Numbered from the stretch's first letter, positions 9,728 to 19,531 are shown. The stretch: DNA of 64,000 nt from JAJPJE01 sp963848375 (GCA_963848375.1 CAWKDK010000013.1:154950-218949), one strand, 5' to 3'. Made by a program: numbers and translations. The notes: generated by a model not told the origin, from the letters alone.

Positions 9728-10114
9728 ATGAAGAAGGTTTTCGCATTGGTAATCGCGAGTGCCCTCTCTGGATTCTGCTTTGCGCAGTCATCCAGCAGCG
9801 GTACATCGCCGGATAGTTCGCAGGCGGGGTCACAGTCGGGCAATTCGTCGACAATGTCCAGCCCTCAATCCGGAAGCACCTCAGACCAGAGTGGCCAGGG
9901 AACCACGGATCAGAGCCAGACCTCCGGCAAGAAGCATAAGAAACACAAGAACAGCAGTTCCAGCTCCAGTTCTGGCCAGAGCGGAACCGGCAGCACTTCC
10001 ACGGATACTGGCACCACCGGTGCTTCCGGCAGCACTTCTGGAAACGCGGGCGGCACTTCCGGAAACACCGGCAGCAGCTCTGGAACCAGCACCACCACTC
10101 CGCCTCAGATGTAA
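9728..10114 (+). CDS. Secreted Ser/Gly/Thr-rich low-complexity protein
   Basis: Signal peptide MKKVFALVIASALSGFCFAQ is followed by about 108 residues made almost entirely of Ser, Gly, Thr, Gln and Asp, with one short basic patch (KKHKKHK). There is no recognisable domain. The ATG at 9728 is preceded by GAGGAG, and a strong terminator follows, so it is probably a single-gene transcript. Low-complexity exported proteins of this kind are common in soil acidobacteria; function unknown. Confidence 0.75.
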   Translation: MKKVFALVIASALSGFCFAQSSSSGTSPDSSQAGSQSGNSSTMSSPQSGSTSDQSGQGTTDQSQTSGKKHKKHKNSSSSSSSGQSGTGSTSTDTGTTGASGSTSGNAGGTSGNTGSSSGTSTTTPPQM

Positions 10115-10137
10115 TTGAGCTAGCTCTCCTGTTAGCG

Positions 10138-10170
10138 AAGGTGCAGGGAAACCTGCACCTTTCTTGTTTG
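10138..10170 (+). terminator. Rho-independent terminator
   Basis: Perfect 10-bp stem AAGGTGCAGG / CCTGCACCTT closed by a GAAA tetraloop, followed by the T-rich run TCTTGTTT. It ends the low-complexity protein gene and separates it from the hyp operon. Confidence 0.9.
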
Positions 10171-10189
10171 CGCCCGCCATGTTTAGCCG

Positions 10190-10205
10190 TCACAGAATTC
10201 CGTGA
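10190..10205. promoter_or_regulatory. Palindrome upstream of hypC, candidate operator
   Basis: TCACAGAATTCCGTGA is a 16-bp dyad with one mismatched pair (TCAC / GTGA arms around GAATTC), centred about 53 bases before the hypC start. It is the only obvious dyad in the short leader of the hyp operon. CRP/FNR-family proteins often bind TCAC/GTGA-type arms in other spacings, but the regulator is not identifiable. Confidence 0.4.
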
Positions 10206-10250
10206 TATCCCCCGCTAAATTCAAGATCAGGGCACCTTGGAGGTGCGGGC

Positions 10251-10520
10251 ATGTGTCTAGCCGTTCCGGGCAAAATTCTCACGATCGACGACGCTGCAGG
10301 ACTTCGCCAGGCGCGCGTTCAGTTTGGCGGGATCACTCGCGTTGCTTCGCTGGAACTCGTGCCCGAGGCCCAAGTAGGTGACTACGTGCTGGTACACGTG
10401 GGATTCGCGATCAGCCGAATCGACGAAGAAGAGGCGAGGCAAACGTTGGCCGATCTTGAGACCATGGCGCGACTGGCGGATGAGCTTGGCCCGGAAGAAG
10501 CTGGGCAAGAGGGACAGTGA
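10251..10520 (+). CDS. hypC: HypC [NiFe]-hydrogenase maturation chaperone
   Basis: 89 residues starting with the diagnostic MCLAVPGKI; Cys2 carries the Fe(CN)2CO precursor and binds HypD and the hydrogenase large subunit. VGDYVLVHVGFAI is also characteristic. GGAGG lies seven bases before the ATG. It is the first gene of a tight hypC-D-E-A-B-F operon, only 3 bases from hypD. The acidic C-terminal tail is a little longer than usual. Confidence 0.97.
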   Translation: MCLAVPGKILTIDDAAGLRQARVQFGGITRVASLELVPEAQVGDYVLVHVGFAISRIDEEEARQTLADLETMARLADELGPEEAGQEGQ

Positions 10521-10523
10521 AGG

Positions 10524-11633
10524 ATGAAGTACGTTGACGAATTTCGCGATCCACGCCTCGCCCGCTCGCTGGTGGATGATATCGCGAAGCGTGTCAGCCG
10601 CCCGTGGGTGCTGATGGAAATCTGCGGCGGCCAGACGCATACGCTGGTTCGCTACGGATTCGACGAACTGCTTCCCAAGCAGATTGAGTTGGTGCATGGT
10701 CCCGGCTGCCCAGTTTGTGTAACCCCTCTTGAAATTATCGATAAGGCCATCGCGCTGGCCTCGCGCCCCGACGTAATCTTTGTATCGTATGGAGACATGC
10801 TGCGCGTGCCCGGCTCAACCACGGATCTCTTCCGGGTGAAGGCTGCTGGTGGCGATATTCGCGTCGTGTATACCCCTGTCGAGGCAATAAAGATTGCACA
10901 GGCCAATCCCACGCGCAGCGTTGTCTTCTTTGGCGTAGGATTCGAAACAACGGCTCCCGCCCACGCGATGGCGGTTCTGCAGGCAAAAAGGCTCGGAGTT
11001 TCGAACTTCTCTCTTCTCGCCTCGCATGTGCTGGTGCCGCCGGCAATCGAAACTCTGTTGGAATCGCCAAAGAATCGGGTGCAAGGGTTCATTGCGCCCG
11101 GCCATGTTTGCACTGTCGTAGGATTTCAACAATATGAAGAACTCGCGGCCCACTACCATGTACCGATCGTTGTCGGCGGATTCGAGCCAACCGACTTGCT
11201 CGAGGCAATCCGCGAATTGGTGATTCAACTGGAAGAAGGGCGCGCGGAAGTCGTGAACCAATATGCGCGATCGGTCTCGCGTGCGGGAAACCTCGCCGCG
11301 CAACATGCGGTCGAGCAGGTGTTCGAGACCTGCGATCGGCGCTGGCGCGGCATCGGCCCGATTCCGCAGAGCGGGATGAGAATCCGCGCCGAGTTCGCGC
11401 AGTATGATGCGGAGCGCGTTTTCGGACTGGAGGGCTCCGGCGCTGAAGAGCCGTCCGAGTGCATTGCCGCCGATGTGCTGATGGGTATCAGAAAGCCGAT
11501 GGATTGCCCGGCCTTCGGAACTCAATGCACGCCGGAATCACCATTGGGAGCGCCTATGGTTTCGTCCGAAGGAGCCTGCGCGGCGTACTATCGATACAGG
11601 CGACACGGAGTGGAAGTGGGGGCAAAAAGTTAG
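10524..11633 (+). CDS. hypD: HypD, Fe-S scaffold for Fe(CN)2CO cofactor assembly
   Basis: 369 residues, the usual length. Conserved family motifs are present: MEICGGQTHT, HGPGCPVCVTP, GFETTAPAHA, GHVCTVVG and CPAFGTQCTPESPLGAPMVS. HypD carries a [4Fe-4S] cluster and, together with HypC, builds the iron centre of the active site with cyanide delivered by HypE. Near-contiguous with hypC and hypE. Confidence 0.97.
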   Translation: MKYVDEFRDPRLARSLVDDIAKRVSRPWVLMEICGGQTHTLVRYGFDELLPKQIELVHGPGCPVCVTPLEIIDKAIALASRPDVIFVSYGDMLRVPGSTTDLFRVKAAGGDIRVVYTPVEAIKIAQANPTRSVVFFGVGFETTAPAHAMAVLQAKRLGVSNFSLLASHVLVPPAIETLLESPKNRVQGFIAPGHVCTVVGFQQYEELAAHYHVPIVVGGFEPTDLLEAIRELVIQLEEGRAEVVNQYARSVSRAGNLAAQHAVEQVFETCDRRWRGIGPIPQSGMRIRAEFAQYDAERVFGLEGSGAEEPSECIAADVLMGIRKPMDCPAFGTQCTPESPLGAPMVSSEGACAAYYRYRRHGVEVGAKS

Positions 11634-11637
11634 CTAC

Positions 11638-12705
11638 ATGCCGAAACGGCCAGAATTCGATGGAGTTCTCACCTGCCCCCTGCCGGTCGGTACCCACGAT
11701 CGCATCGTGCTGGGGCACGGCAGCGGCGGTAAACTCTCGGCCGAACTCATCGAGCAAATCTTCCTTCCGGCGTTTAGCAACTCTGCACTGAATCAGCTCA
11801 ATGATCAGGCGATTGTCGATTTCCCCGGAAAGCAGCTTGCGATTACCACCGACTCCTTCGTGGTGAAGCCATTATTTTTTCCTGGCGGAGACATTGGTTC
11901 GCTGGCGGTGCATGGAACGATCAACGATCTAGCCATGGGTGGTGCGCAGCCGCTGTACATGAGCGCTGCGTTCATCCTAGAAGAAGGGCTGGAGATCGAG
12001 ACGCTGCGGCGCGTGGTGCAATCGCTGCAACGCGCGGCCACCGAAGCTGGAGTGAGCATCGTGACCGGAGATACGAAGGTCGTCGAAAAGGGTCACGGCG
12101 ATGGGTTGTTCATCAACACCACCGGGATCGGCACAGTGCAACGCGGGCTGACGCTTTCTGCCGATCAAGCTGTGCCGGGTGATCGCGTGATTCTCAGCGG
12201 ACCGATCGGCGATCACGGCATTGCCATCCTCGCTCAGCGCGAGGGGCTTGAGTTCGAGACTACGATCCAGAGTGATTCGGCGCCCCTGCATACGCTGGTA
12301 CGCGCAATGTTGAATGCGGCTCCGTTGGGCGCGATTCGTTGCATGCGCGATCCCACGCGGGGCGGCCTTTCCAGCACGACCAATGAAATAGCCGCCAAGT
12401 CCAGAGTTGGCATCACACTGGAAGAACGTTGCGTTGCCGTGCGCGAGGAAGTTCGCGGTGCATGCGAGCTTCTTGGTCTGGATCCGATGTACGTTGCGAA
12501 TGAAGGCAAGTTGGTGGCAATCGTAGATCCGTGCGCGGCGGATGCAGTTCTAGCAGCGATGCATAAACATGTGTACGGCCGCGAGGCTCGCATTGTCGGA
12601 ACGGTCACGGAATCTAACCCCGGGACAGTAGTGATGCGCACGGTGTTCGGCACCACGAGGATTGTAGATATGCTTCCCGGCGACCAGTTGCCAAGAATTT
12701 GTTGA
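11638..12705 (+). CDS. hypE: HypE, cyanide-forming dehydratase
   Basis: 355 residues of the PurM/AIR-synthase fold (LGHGSGGKLSAELI at the N-terminus, ATP site TTDSFVVKPLFFPGGDIG). The extreme C-terminus is PRIC, the conserved cysteine that is carbamoylated by HypF and dehydrated to a thiocyanate. An intact tail indicates a functional partner for HypF, HypC and HypD. It starts 4 bases after hypD. Confidence 0.97.
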   Translation: MPKRPEFDGVLTCPLPVGTHDRIVLGHGSGGKLSAELIEQIFLPAFSNSALNQLNDQAIVDFPGKQLAITTDSFVVKPLFFPGGDIGSLAVHGTINDLAMGGAQPLYMSAAFILEEGLEIETLRRVVQSLQRAATEAGVSIVTGDTKVVEKGHGDGLFINTTGIGTVQRGLTLSADQAVPGDRVILSGPIGDHGIAILAQREGLEFETTIQSDSAPLHTLVRAMLNAAPLGAIRCMRDPTRGGLSSTTNEIAAKSRVGITLEERCVAVREEVRGACELLGLDPMYVANEGKLVAIVDPCAADAVLAAMHKHVYGREARIVGTVTESNPGTVVMRTVFGTTRIVDMLPGDQLPRIC

Positions 12706-12711
12706 GACGCG

Positions 12712-13056
12712 ATGCACGAACTTTCGATTGCGGTGTCTATCCTCGACGCGGTTGAAGCGCAGGCGGTTCGCCGCCCAGAGGCGCGCTTCTCGAAAGTGGG
12801 TTTACGTATCGGAGAACTGTCCGGGATCGACGTCGATGCCCTGAACTTCAGCTGGCAGGCGATCACCATGGATACGGACTTCCAGAAGACCGAACTGGAA
12901 GTGGAGTTCTGTCCGAGAAAGCACCGTTGCGGACAGTGCGGCCAGGAATTCGAAGTTCACGATTACGAAACCGATTGCCCTGGCTGCAAGAACATGGCGA
13001 CCACTTGTATCAGTGGCGAAGAATTAGATATTGCTTTCATGGAAGTGGAGGAGTGA
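12712..13056 (+). CDS. hypA: HypA nickel metallochaperone
   Basis: 114 residues. Nickel ligands are the N-terminal MHEL (His2). The zinc site is formed by two CxxC pairs (CGQCG and CPGC) around residues 73-90. It delivers nickel to the hydrogenase large subunit with HypB. The stop codon overlaps the hypB start (TGATG). Confidence 0.96.
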   Translation: MHELSIAVSILDAVEAQAVRRPEARFSKVGLRIGELSGIDVDALNFSWQAITMDTDFQKTELEVEFCPRKHRCGQCGQEFEVHDYETDCPGCKNMATTCISGEELDIAFMEVEE

Positions 13057-13742
13057 TGAGTACCCGAGTGCCCGTAGAAAAGAAGGTCCTGAATGAAAAC
13101 CAGATTCTGGCGAACGAACTTCGCGAACGCTTTCGCGAAAACGGAGTTTTTTGCCTGAACTTGATCAGTTCGCCGGGCTCGGGCAAGACCACTCTGCTGG
13201 AAAAGACTCTGGAACGGCTCCCACGCGATACCCGCGTTGCCGTGCTTACCGGCGACATCCAGACTGAGAACGATGCCAATCGGTTGAAGCGCAGCGGCTT
13301 TCCCGTGAAGCAAATCACTACCGGCGGCACCTGCCATCTCGATGCGCGCATGATCCAAAAGCATCTGGAAGACTGGCCGCTGGAAGACATCGACATCCTT
13401 CTTATAGAGAACGTGGGAAACCTGGTGTGCCCATCGAGCTACGACCTGGGCGAAGCCGCTAAAGTGGTCCTGCTCAGCGTGACCGAGGGCGAAGACAAGC
13501 CACTGAAATATCCGTCTATCTTCTTTAAATCCGAGCTCGTGGTCATCACCAAGCTTGATCTGCTGCCGTATGTTCCTTTCGATTTGGCGAAGGCGCGTGA
13601 GAACTGCCTGCGAGTGCACCCTGAGGTCGAGATCGTGGAGGTCGCGGCCACTAAAGACGCGGGCATGGATCAGTGGATGAACTGGCTGCGCAAGCGTAAG
13701 GAAACGATGTTGAAGGGGCGCAGGGCAGTCCTAGTAAACTAG
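13056..13742 (+). CDS. hypB: HypB nickel-insertion GTPase
   Basis: Start at the ATG overlapping the hypA stop, giving 228 residues. SIMIBI GTPase motifs are clear: P-loop SSPGSGKTTLLE, switch GDIQTENDA, TTGGTCHLD and the guanine-specificity motif TKLDLL. It lacks both the N-terminal CxxCGC nickel site and a histidine-rich stretch, so it is the short form without nickel storage. Works with HypA. Confidence 0.95.
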   Translation: MSTRVPVEKKVLNENQILANELRERFRENGVFCLNLISSPGSGKTTLLEKTLERLPRDTRVAVLTGDIQTENDANRLKRSGFPVKQITTGGTCHLDARMIQKHLEDWPLEDIDILLIENVGNLVCPSSYDLGEAAKVVLLSVTEGEDKPLKYPSIFFKSELVVITKLDLLPYVPFDLAKARENCLRVHPEVEIVEVAATKDAGMDQWMNWLRKRKETMLKGRRAVLVN

Positions 13743-13760
13743 CCACTGAGCCGAATCGTC

Positions 13761-16082
13761 GTGCCAACCCAAGAAGAAAACGCGGAGAGCTGGAGCGCGT
13801 CCGTTCGCCGCAAGTTTCAAATCACCGGCGTGGTGCAGGGCGTTGGCTTTCGTCCTTTTATCTACCGGCTCGCGACCGAGTGCCGGCTTTCCGGATATGT
13901 CTTGAACGATTCCAGCGGAGTGGTCATCGAAGTCCAGGGACCGCGACCTCTGGTCGACGCCTTTGCCGGGCGCATTCGTCCTGAGGCGCCATCGATGTCT
14001 CGAATCGTCAGCCTGACTGCGGCTGATGTGTCGATTGATTCGCAGCCGAACGGCTTTCGTATTCTCGAAAGCCACGGGAGCGCTGAGCAGCGCGTCCTCA
14101 TCTCACCCGACATTGCAACGTGTGATGATTGTCTGCGCGAAGTGCTCGATCCCAGCGATCGGCGCTACGGCTATCCGTTTATCAACTGCACCAACTGCGG
14201 TCCGCGCTTCACGATTGTTCGCGACATTCCCTATGACCGTCCGCTCACGACCATGTCTGTGTTCCCAATGTGTCCTGAGTGCGAGGGTGAATATCATGAT
14301 CCGGCGAATCGCCGCTTTCATGCTCAGCCGAACGCTTGCTGGAAGTGCGGACCGCAGCTGGAGTTTCGGAATGAAGGTGGACCAGCTTCGGAGAATCCTA
14401 TCTCTGACGTTGTACTCGCACTTCGAAATGGTCAGATCGCGGCGATCAAGGGTCTAGGGGGATTTCACCTCGCGGTGGATGCAACCAACTCTGCAGCCGT
14501 GGAACGTCTGCGCGCTCGCAAGCATCGCATCGAGAAGCCGTTCGCCGTGATGGTGCCCAACATCGAAACGGCTGAACGCCTGTGCGTGATGGACGACGCT
14601 GCGCGCCGCCTGCTGCTGAGCCCACAGCGTCCCATCGTACTGTTGCCGAAGCGAGAAGGTTCCGAAGTTGCCGAAGCAGTCGCTCCAGGCAATCGCGACC
14701 TTGGCATCTTTCTTCCGTATACGCCGCTGCACCACCTTCTCTTTGCCGAAGGGAACTTCACCGCGTTGGTGATGACGAGCGCCAATCTCAGCGAAGAGCC
14801 AATCTGCATTGACAATGACGAAGCCATCCGACGCCTCGCCGGAATTGCCGACTGTTTCCTGCTGCACAATCGCGAAATCCTGATCCGCAGCGACGATTCT
14901 GTGCTGCGTGTGGTCGATGGCCGCCCTCGTCAACTACGCCGTTCGCGCGGATTTGTTCCGATGCCTGTATTCGTCGATGACGAACTGCCGCCCATCCTCG
15001 CCGTCGGTGGCGAACTGAAAAATACGATCTGCTACACGCGGCGCAATACTGCATTTCTCAGCCAGCACGTGGGTGATCTGGAGAACGTCGAGAGCTACGG
15101 CTTTTTCGGCGAGACGGTACATCATCTCGGGCAGATCCTGGAGATCGAACCTGAAGCCATCGCCTACGATCTGCATCCGGGATATTTTTCAACGCAATGG
15201 GCGAAGAAGCAGACGGGAATCAGGCTCGTTGGCGTGCAACATCATCACGCGCATATTGCCAGCTGCATGGCAGAGAACCACCTCGATGGCAAAGTCATTG
15301 GCTTCGCGCTCGATGGAACCGGCTACGGAACGGACGGTCATATATGGGGCGGGGAAGTGCTGGTCGCCGATTACGGTGGCTTTGAACGCGCCGCCCACTT
15401 CGAGTACGTCGCGATGGCCGGCGGCGAAGCAGCGATTCGCGAGCCGTGGCGCATGGCGATCAGCTATCTGTGGCATCACTTCGGCCGCGATTTCATCGCG
15501 CGCGATCTCGCATTTCTTCGCGAGCGCAATCCTCGCTCCGTCGAACTCATCTGCCAGGCATTAGACAAGGAGATCAACTCGCCGCTCACGTCGAGCGCGG
15601 GTCGTCTCTTCGACGCTATCTCTGCGCTTTGCGGTGTGCGCTCCGTCGCGAACTACGAAGGTCAGGCAGCAATCGAACTGGAGATGGCGATTGATCCCGC
15701 CGGAGACGATGCTTCCTATCCATTCGAGTTCAAGGATAAGAATGAAGACGGCCGTATTCTGATCGGAACCCGTCCACTCTTCGAAGCCGTTCTCGCGGAC
15801 CTTGCCGACGGAATCAACACCGGCCGAATCAGCCGACGCTTTCACAACGGAATGGCGAATACGCTCGCCGAAGTTGCACGACGCGTCCGGAAACGCGCTG
15901 GCTTGCATCGCGTGTGCTTGAGCGGTGGGACCTTTCAGAACCTGTATCTGCTGACGAAGTTCCAAGGACTTCTGCAAAACGATGGCTTCCAGGTGTTCAC
16001 TCACTCCGAAGTGCCGGCTGGCGATGGTGGGCTCAGCCTGGGGCAGGCTATGATCGCGGCGCGCACGCTAGATCCCAAGTAA
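13761..16082 (+). CDS. hypF: HypF carbamoyltransferase
   Basis: 773 residues, full length. Domains in order are acylphosphatase-like (VQGVGFRPFIYRLA), two zinc fingers (CDDCLREVLD, CTNCGPRFT, CPECEGEYHD, CWKCGPQ), YrdC-like (GGFHLAVDA, TSANLSEEP) and Kae1-like (VQHHHAHIAS, FALDGTGYGTDG, LSGGTFQN). It uses carbamoyl phosphate and ATP to carbamoylate the HypE cysteine. GTG start at 13761. Last gene of the hyp operon. Confidence 0.96.
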   Translation: MPTQEENAESWSASVRRKFQITGVVQGVGFRPFIYRLATECRLSGYVLNDSSGVVIEVQGPRPLVDAFAGRIRPEAPSMSRIVSLTAADVSIDSQPNGFRILESHGSAEQRVLISPDIATCDDCLREVLDPSDRRYGYPFINCTNCGPRFTIVRDIPYDRPLTTMSVFPMCPECEGEYHDPANRRFHAQPNACWKCGPQLEFRNEGGPASENPISDVVLALRNGQIAAIKGLGGFHLAVDATNSAAVERLRARKHRIEKPFAVMVPNIETAERLCVMDDAARRLLLSPQRPIVLLPKREGSEVAEAVAPGNRDLGIFLPYTPLHHLLFAEGNFTALVMTSANLSEEPICIDNDEAIRRLAGIADCFLLHNREILIRSDDSVLRVVDGRPRQLRRSRGFVPMPVFVDDELPPILAVGGELKNTICYTRRNTAFLSQHVGDLENVESYGFFGETVHHLGQILEIEPEAIAYDLHPGYFSTQWAKKQTGIRLVGVQHHHAHIASCMAENHLDGKVIGFALDGTGYGTDGHIWGGEVLVADYGGFERAAHFEYVAMAGGEAAIREPWRMAISYLWHHFGRDFIARDLAFLRERNPRSVELICQALDKEINSPLTSSAGRLFDAISALCGVRSVANYEGQAAIELEMAIDPAGDDASYPFEFKDKNEDGRILIGTRPLFEAVLADLADGINTGRISRRFHNGMANTLAEVARRVRKRAGLHRVCLSGGTFQNLYLLTKFQGLLQNDGFQVFTHSEVPAGDGGLSLGQAMIAARTLDPK

Positions 16083-16124
16083 GCGAAGCTATCGGCGCGA
16101 GTACAGCTTCGCTACAATCATCCC

Positions 16125-16775
16125 GTGGAATTCATACTGACTGAAATTGAAGCTCGCGTGCTCGGCTCTCTGGCTGAAAAGGAGAGCACTACGCCCGACT
16201 ACTATCCCCTGTCACTCAATGCGCTGGTCAATGCATGTAACCAGAAATCGAATCGCGATCCAGTGATGAACCTCGACGAAGGTGCTGTCCGAGATGCGCT
16301 CGAATCTCTGAACGCGAAGAATCTGGCCGGCGCGGTGAGCGGCGCCGAGAGCCGCGTGACCAAGTACGAACATCGCCTGCAGGAGGTTTTCAATTTCACC
16401 CGCGGAGAGGCCGCCGTGATCTGCGCGCTGCTGCTTCGTGGACCCCAGACTCCGGGCGAATTGCGAACGCGCAGCGAGCGAATCTTCCAATTCGCCGAAC
16501 TGTCCGATGTGCAGTCCACCTTGCAGCGCCTGATGCAGAGAGAGCCAGCACTGGTGCGTGTGCTCCCGCGCCAACCAGGCACGAAAGAAGCGCGCTACAT
16601 GCATCTGTTCTGTGGCGATGCGACTCCCGCGCCGGACCAGCATGCTTCGCCGGACCTGCCGATTTCGGCCACTGACGATCGTGTAGCCCAGCTGGAAAGC
16701 ATCGTCACATCGCTGCAGGCTGAACTCGCCGAAGTCAAAGAGCAATTGGCAGCGTTCCGCAAGCAATTCGAATAA
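16125..16775 (+). CDS. YceH family protein (DUF480)
   Basis: 216 residues with the hallmark N-terminus LTEIEARVLGSLAEKE followed by TTPDYYPLSLNALVNACNQK, two winged-helix-like repeats, and a C-terminal coiled coil (VAQLESIVTSLQAELAEVKE). GTG start with no evident ribosome site. It is a conserved family of unknown molecular role. It stands alone between hypF and the kinase gene. Confidence 0.93.
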   Translation: MEFILTEIEARVLGSLAEKESTTPDYYPLSLNALVNACNQKSNRDPVMNLDEGAVRDALESLNAKNLAGAVSGAESRVTKYEHRLQEVFNFTRGEAAVICALLLRGPQTPGELRTRSERIFQFAELSDVQSTLQRLMQREPALVRVLPRQPGTKEARYMHLFCGDATPAPDQHASPDLPISATDDRVAQLESIVTSLQAELAEVKEQLAAFRKQFE

Positions 16776-16813
16776 GACGCAGAAAAGGTCGCAGGCTATA
16801 ATCACTGCCACCG

Positions 16814-19441
16814 ATGCCTCTCACTGCCGACACAAAACTGGGGCCCTACGAAATCATCGCTCCGCTCGGTGCGGGCGGCATGGGCGAAGTGTATCGGGCG
16901 CGCGACAGCCGTCTCGATCGCACGGTTGCCATCAAAATCCTGCCAGAAGAATTTGCTGCCGATACTGAGCGGGTACGCCGTTTCGAGCAGGAATCACGCA
17001 GCGTCGCGGCGCTTAACCATCCGAACATTGTTGCCATCTACGACGTGGGCGCGCAGGACGGCGTACGTTACCTGGTTACCGAATTCCTGGAAGGGAAGAC
17101 GTTGCGCGAACGGCTGCAGGAGGGATCACTCTCCGTCAACAAAGCCGTCGACTACGGTCTGCAGATTGCGCGTGGCCTGGCAGCAGCGCACGAGCGCGGC
17201 ATCATCCATCGCGATCTGAAGCCGGAGAATGTTTTTATCACGCGCGATGGCCATGCCAAGCTTCTCGACTTCGGCTTGGCACGCGTGCGAGCCGTTTCCG
17301 ATAGCGATAAAACGCTTGGTTCGCAAACCGTGCCTGGTATGGTGATGGGCACAGTCGGGTACATGTCGCCGGAACAGGTGCGCGGCGAGGTCGTCGACCA
17401 TCGCACCGACATCTTCAGCTTCGGCGCTGTGCTCTATGAAATGCTCGATGGAAAGCGCGCCTTCACTGGCGACACCTCCGTCGAAGTGATGACCGCCATC
17501 CTGAAATCCGAACCACGGCAGTTCGATTCTGAACTGAAGGTTTCGCCAGGACTTGAGCGTATTGTTCGCCACTGCCTGGAGAAGAGTCCCAACGATCGCT
17601 TCCAGACCGCACGCGACCTGAGTTTTGCGCTAGAGGCGCTTTCGGGAACAGATTCTTCAACGGCGACTCGCGCCATGAAAATAGCCTCGCGTCCACATTG
17701 GATCGGATGGGCTCTGGGCGCGATCGCGCTACTCGCAATTGCCGCGCTGGCCTTGGTTACGTTGCGACCCAGTGCGCCGACACGCCGCATGGAGTTCGCC
17801 ATACCGGTGCAAGGCGAAATCAGCTACCTGGCGCTTTCTCCCGATGGCCAGATGATCGCTTACGTTTCGCCGGACGAGAATACCGGGGCGGGAGTGCTCT
17901 ACGTCCAACAGGTCGGCAGCACCACGGCCACTCGAATGAATGGTGCGGACGGCGCAACGTATCCCTTCTTATCGCCCGATCACACCTACGTAGCCTTCTT
18001 CGCTGGAGGTAAGCTGAAGAAGATGGCGATCAACGGCGGAGTTCCTCAGAATCTCGCTCAAGTCACCGATGCGCGTGGAGGAAGCTGGGGATCGAAGGAC
18101 GTAATTCTCTACGCTCCGTCGTCGGGTGGTTATTTGTGGCGAGTGAATCCGGATGGGACTGGGGCCGTTCCGGTTACGGACAAGCTCTTCGACCAAACCG
18201 ATTCGTCACACCGCTTCCCGGTGTTTCTTCCGGATGGTGAGCACTTTCTTTTCTGGAGCGGAAATTTCGACGAGCGCCGCGACAACCAAACTACCGGAAT
18301 CTATTTCAGCTCTTTGGCTGCGAACCAGAAACAACTAGTTGTCAGGCAGCGCAGCAACATCGGATACGTAGACGGCGAGCTTTTGTACGTTAGCGATCAG
18401 AATGCGCTGCTGGCCTCGCCTCTCAATCCGAAAAATGGAAAACTTCTGGGCGAGCCGCACGTGGTAACCGGCCTGGTGGGCTACTATCCTTCTACCTACT
18501 GGAGTACATTCGCCTCGGCTACCAACGGCACGGTGGTCTACGGAAGTTTAGTCAGCGCCTCGAAGTCGCAGCTCACCTGGTACGACCGTACCGGCAAAGA
18601 ATTGGGCACGGTGGGCGAACCTGGCATTCTCGCGAATCCGATGATTTCGCCCGATCAGGCCAATGTCACGGTGGATGTGGCCGATATCAAATCGAAAAAC
18701 ATAGATGTCTGGATCGAGGGGCTGACGCACAACTCTCTCTCACGCTTCACCTTCGATCCGGCTGAGGAAACGATTGGAGTCTGGTCGCGCGACGGCAGCA
18801 CCATCGCCTGGCGCAGCGCTGGGGATGATGTCTTATCGATGAAGAAATCAGGGGGACTTGAGCCCGCCAAGGTTCTGGTGAAGGCTCCGAGCCCCGGAGA
18901 TACTCTGCCGACCTGCTGGACGCCAGATGGTAAGCAGATACTTACGACGTACCAATCTGTGCGAGGTGGATCGAGCCTTGTGCTGATCTCAGTGGATGGC
19001 ACGCGAACACCATTCTTGAACAGCGGCGCCAGCGAGACGAATGGGCAAATCTCACCCGATGGCAAATGGCTGATCTATGCCTCGAATGAATCCGGAGACT
19101 GGGAAATCTATGCGACCACCTTTCCCACGCCGACTGGAAAGCTGCAGGTCTCGCGTGGCGGGGGCACCGAGCCGCGCTGGCGCGGTGATGGCAAGGAGAT
19201 CTTCTATCTTGCTCCGGGTAGCATGCTGACTGCGGTTTCCGTCACGGAAGGAACTGGCACATTGCTGTTCGGCACGCTGCAGCCACTCTTCCAGATGCAT
19301 GGCCGGGCACCCATTTCGTCTAGCGATCTATTCACCTACGACGTCGCACGCGATGGGCGGCGTTTCCTCGTGAACCGATATTTGAAACCGACCAACGTGC
19401 AGCCGCTGAACATCATCCTGAACAGCGAAGGGCCACAGTAA
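16814..19441 (+). CDS. Membrane Ser/Thr protein kinase with TolB/PD40-type propeller
   Basis: 875 residues. The kinase domain (about 12-280) has glycine loop GAGGMGEVYRARD, catalytic lysine in VAIKIL, HRDLKPENVF, DFGLAR and activation segment GYMSPEQVRG, so it should be active. One membrane helix (about 296-318, WALGAIALLAIAALALVTL) is followed by an exterior region of about 550 residues with repeated SPDGQMIAYVS-like blades, a TolB/WD40-type propeller. This architecture is very frequent in acidobacteria and is presumed to sense an exterior ligand. No adjacent phosphatase or substrate gene. Confidence 0.94.
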   Translation: MPLTADTKLGPYEIIAPLGAGGMGEVYRARDSRLDRTVAIKILPEEFAADTERVRRFEQESRSVAALNHPNIVAIYDVGAQDGVRYLVTEFLEGKTLRERLQEGSLSVNKAVDYGLQIARGLAAAHERGIIHRDLKPENVFITRDGHAKLLDFGLARVRAVSDSDKTLGSQTVPGMVMGTVGYMSPEQVRGEVVDHRTDIFSFGAVLYEMLDGKRAFTGDTSVEVMTAILKSEPRQFDSELKVSPGLERIVRHCLEKSPNDRFQTARDLSFALEALSGTDSSTATRAMKIASRPHWIGWALGAIALLAIAALALVTLRPSAPTRRMEFAIPVQGEISYLALSPDGQMIAYVSPDENTGAGVLYVQQVGSTTATRMNGADGATYPFLSPDHTYVAFFAGGKLKKMAINGGVPQNLAQVTDARGGSWGSKDVILYAPSSGGYLWRVNPDGTGAVPVTDKLFDQTDSSHRFPVFLPDGEHFLFWSGNFDERRDNQTTGIYFSSLAANQKQLVVRQRSNIGYVDGELLYVSDQNALLASPLNPKNGKLLGEPHVVTGLVGYYPSTYWSTFASATNGTVVYGSLVSASKSQLTWYDRTGKELGTVGEPGILANPMISPDQANVTVDVADIKSKNIDVWIEGLTHNSLSRFTFDPAEETIGVWSRDGSTIAWRSAGDDVLSMKKSGGLEPAKVLVKAPSPGDTLPTCWTPDGKQILTTYQSVRGGSSLVLISVDGTRTPFLNSGASETNGQISPDGKWLIYASNESGDWEIYATTFPTPTGKLQVSRGGGTEPRWRGDGKEIFYLAPGSMLTAVSVTEGTGTLLFGTLQPLFQMHGRAPISSSDLFTYDVARDGRRFLVNRYLKPTNVQPLNIILNSEGPQ

Positions 19442-19531
19442 CTTCCGGCGGGAAAAAGCCCTGCGAATCTCGCTTCCTTCTATTAGCAACTAGCCTAGCA
19501 GTCAGAACCCATCAGCGCACCTGACCAGAGG

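Noticed and set aside
12963..13619. Long antisense ORF (218 codons) opposite hypB
   Set aside because: It is a shadow of a G+C-rich gene; composition is not protein-like and the plus-strand HypB is unambiguous.
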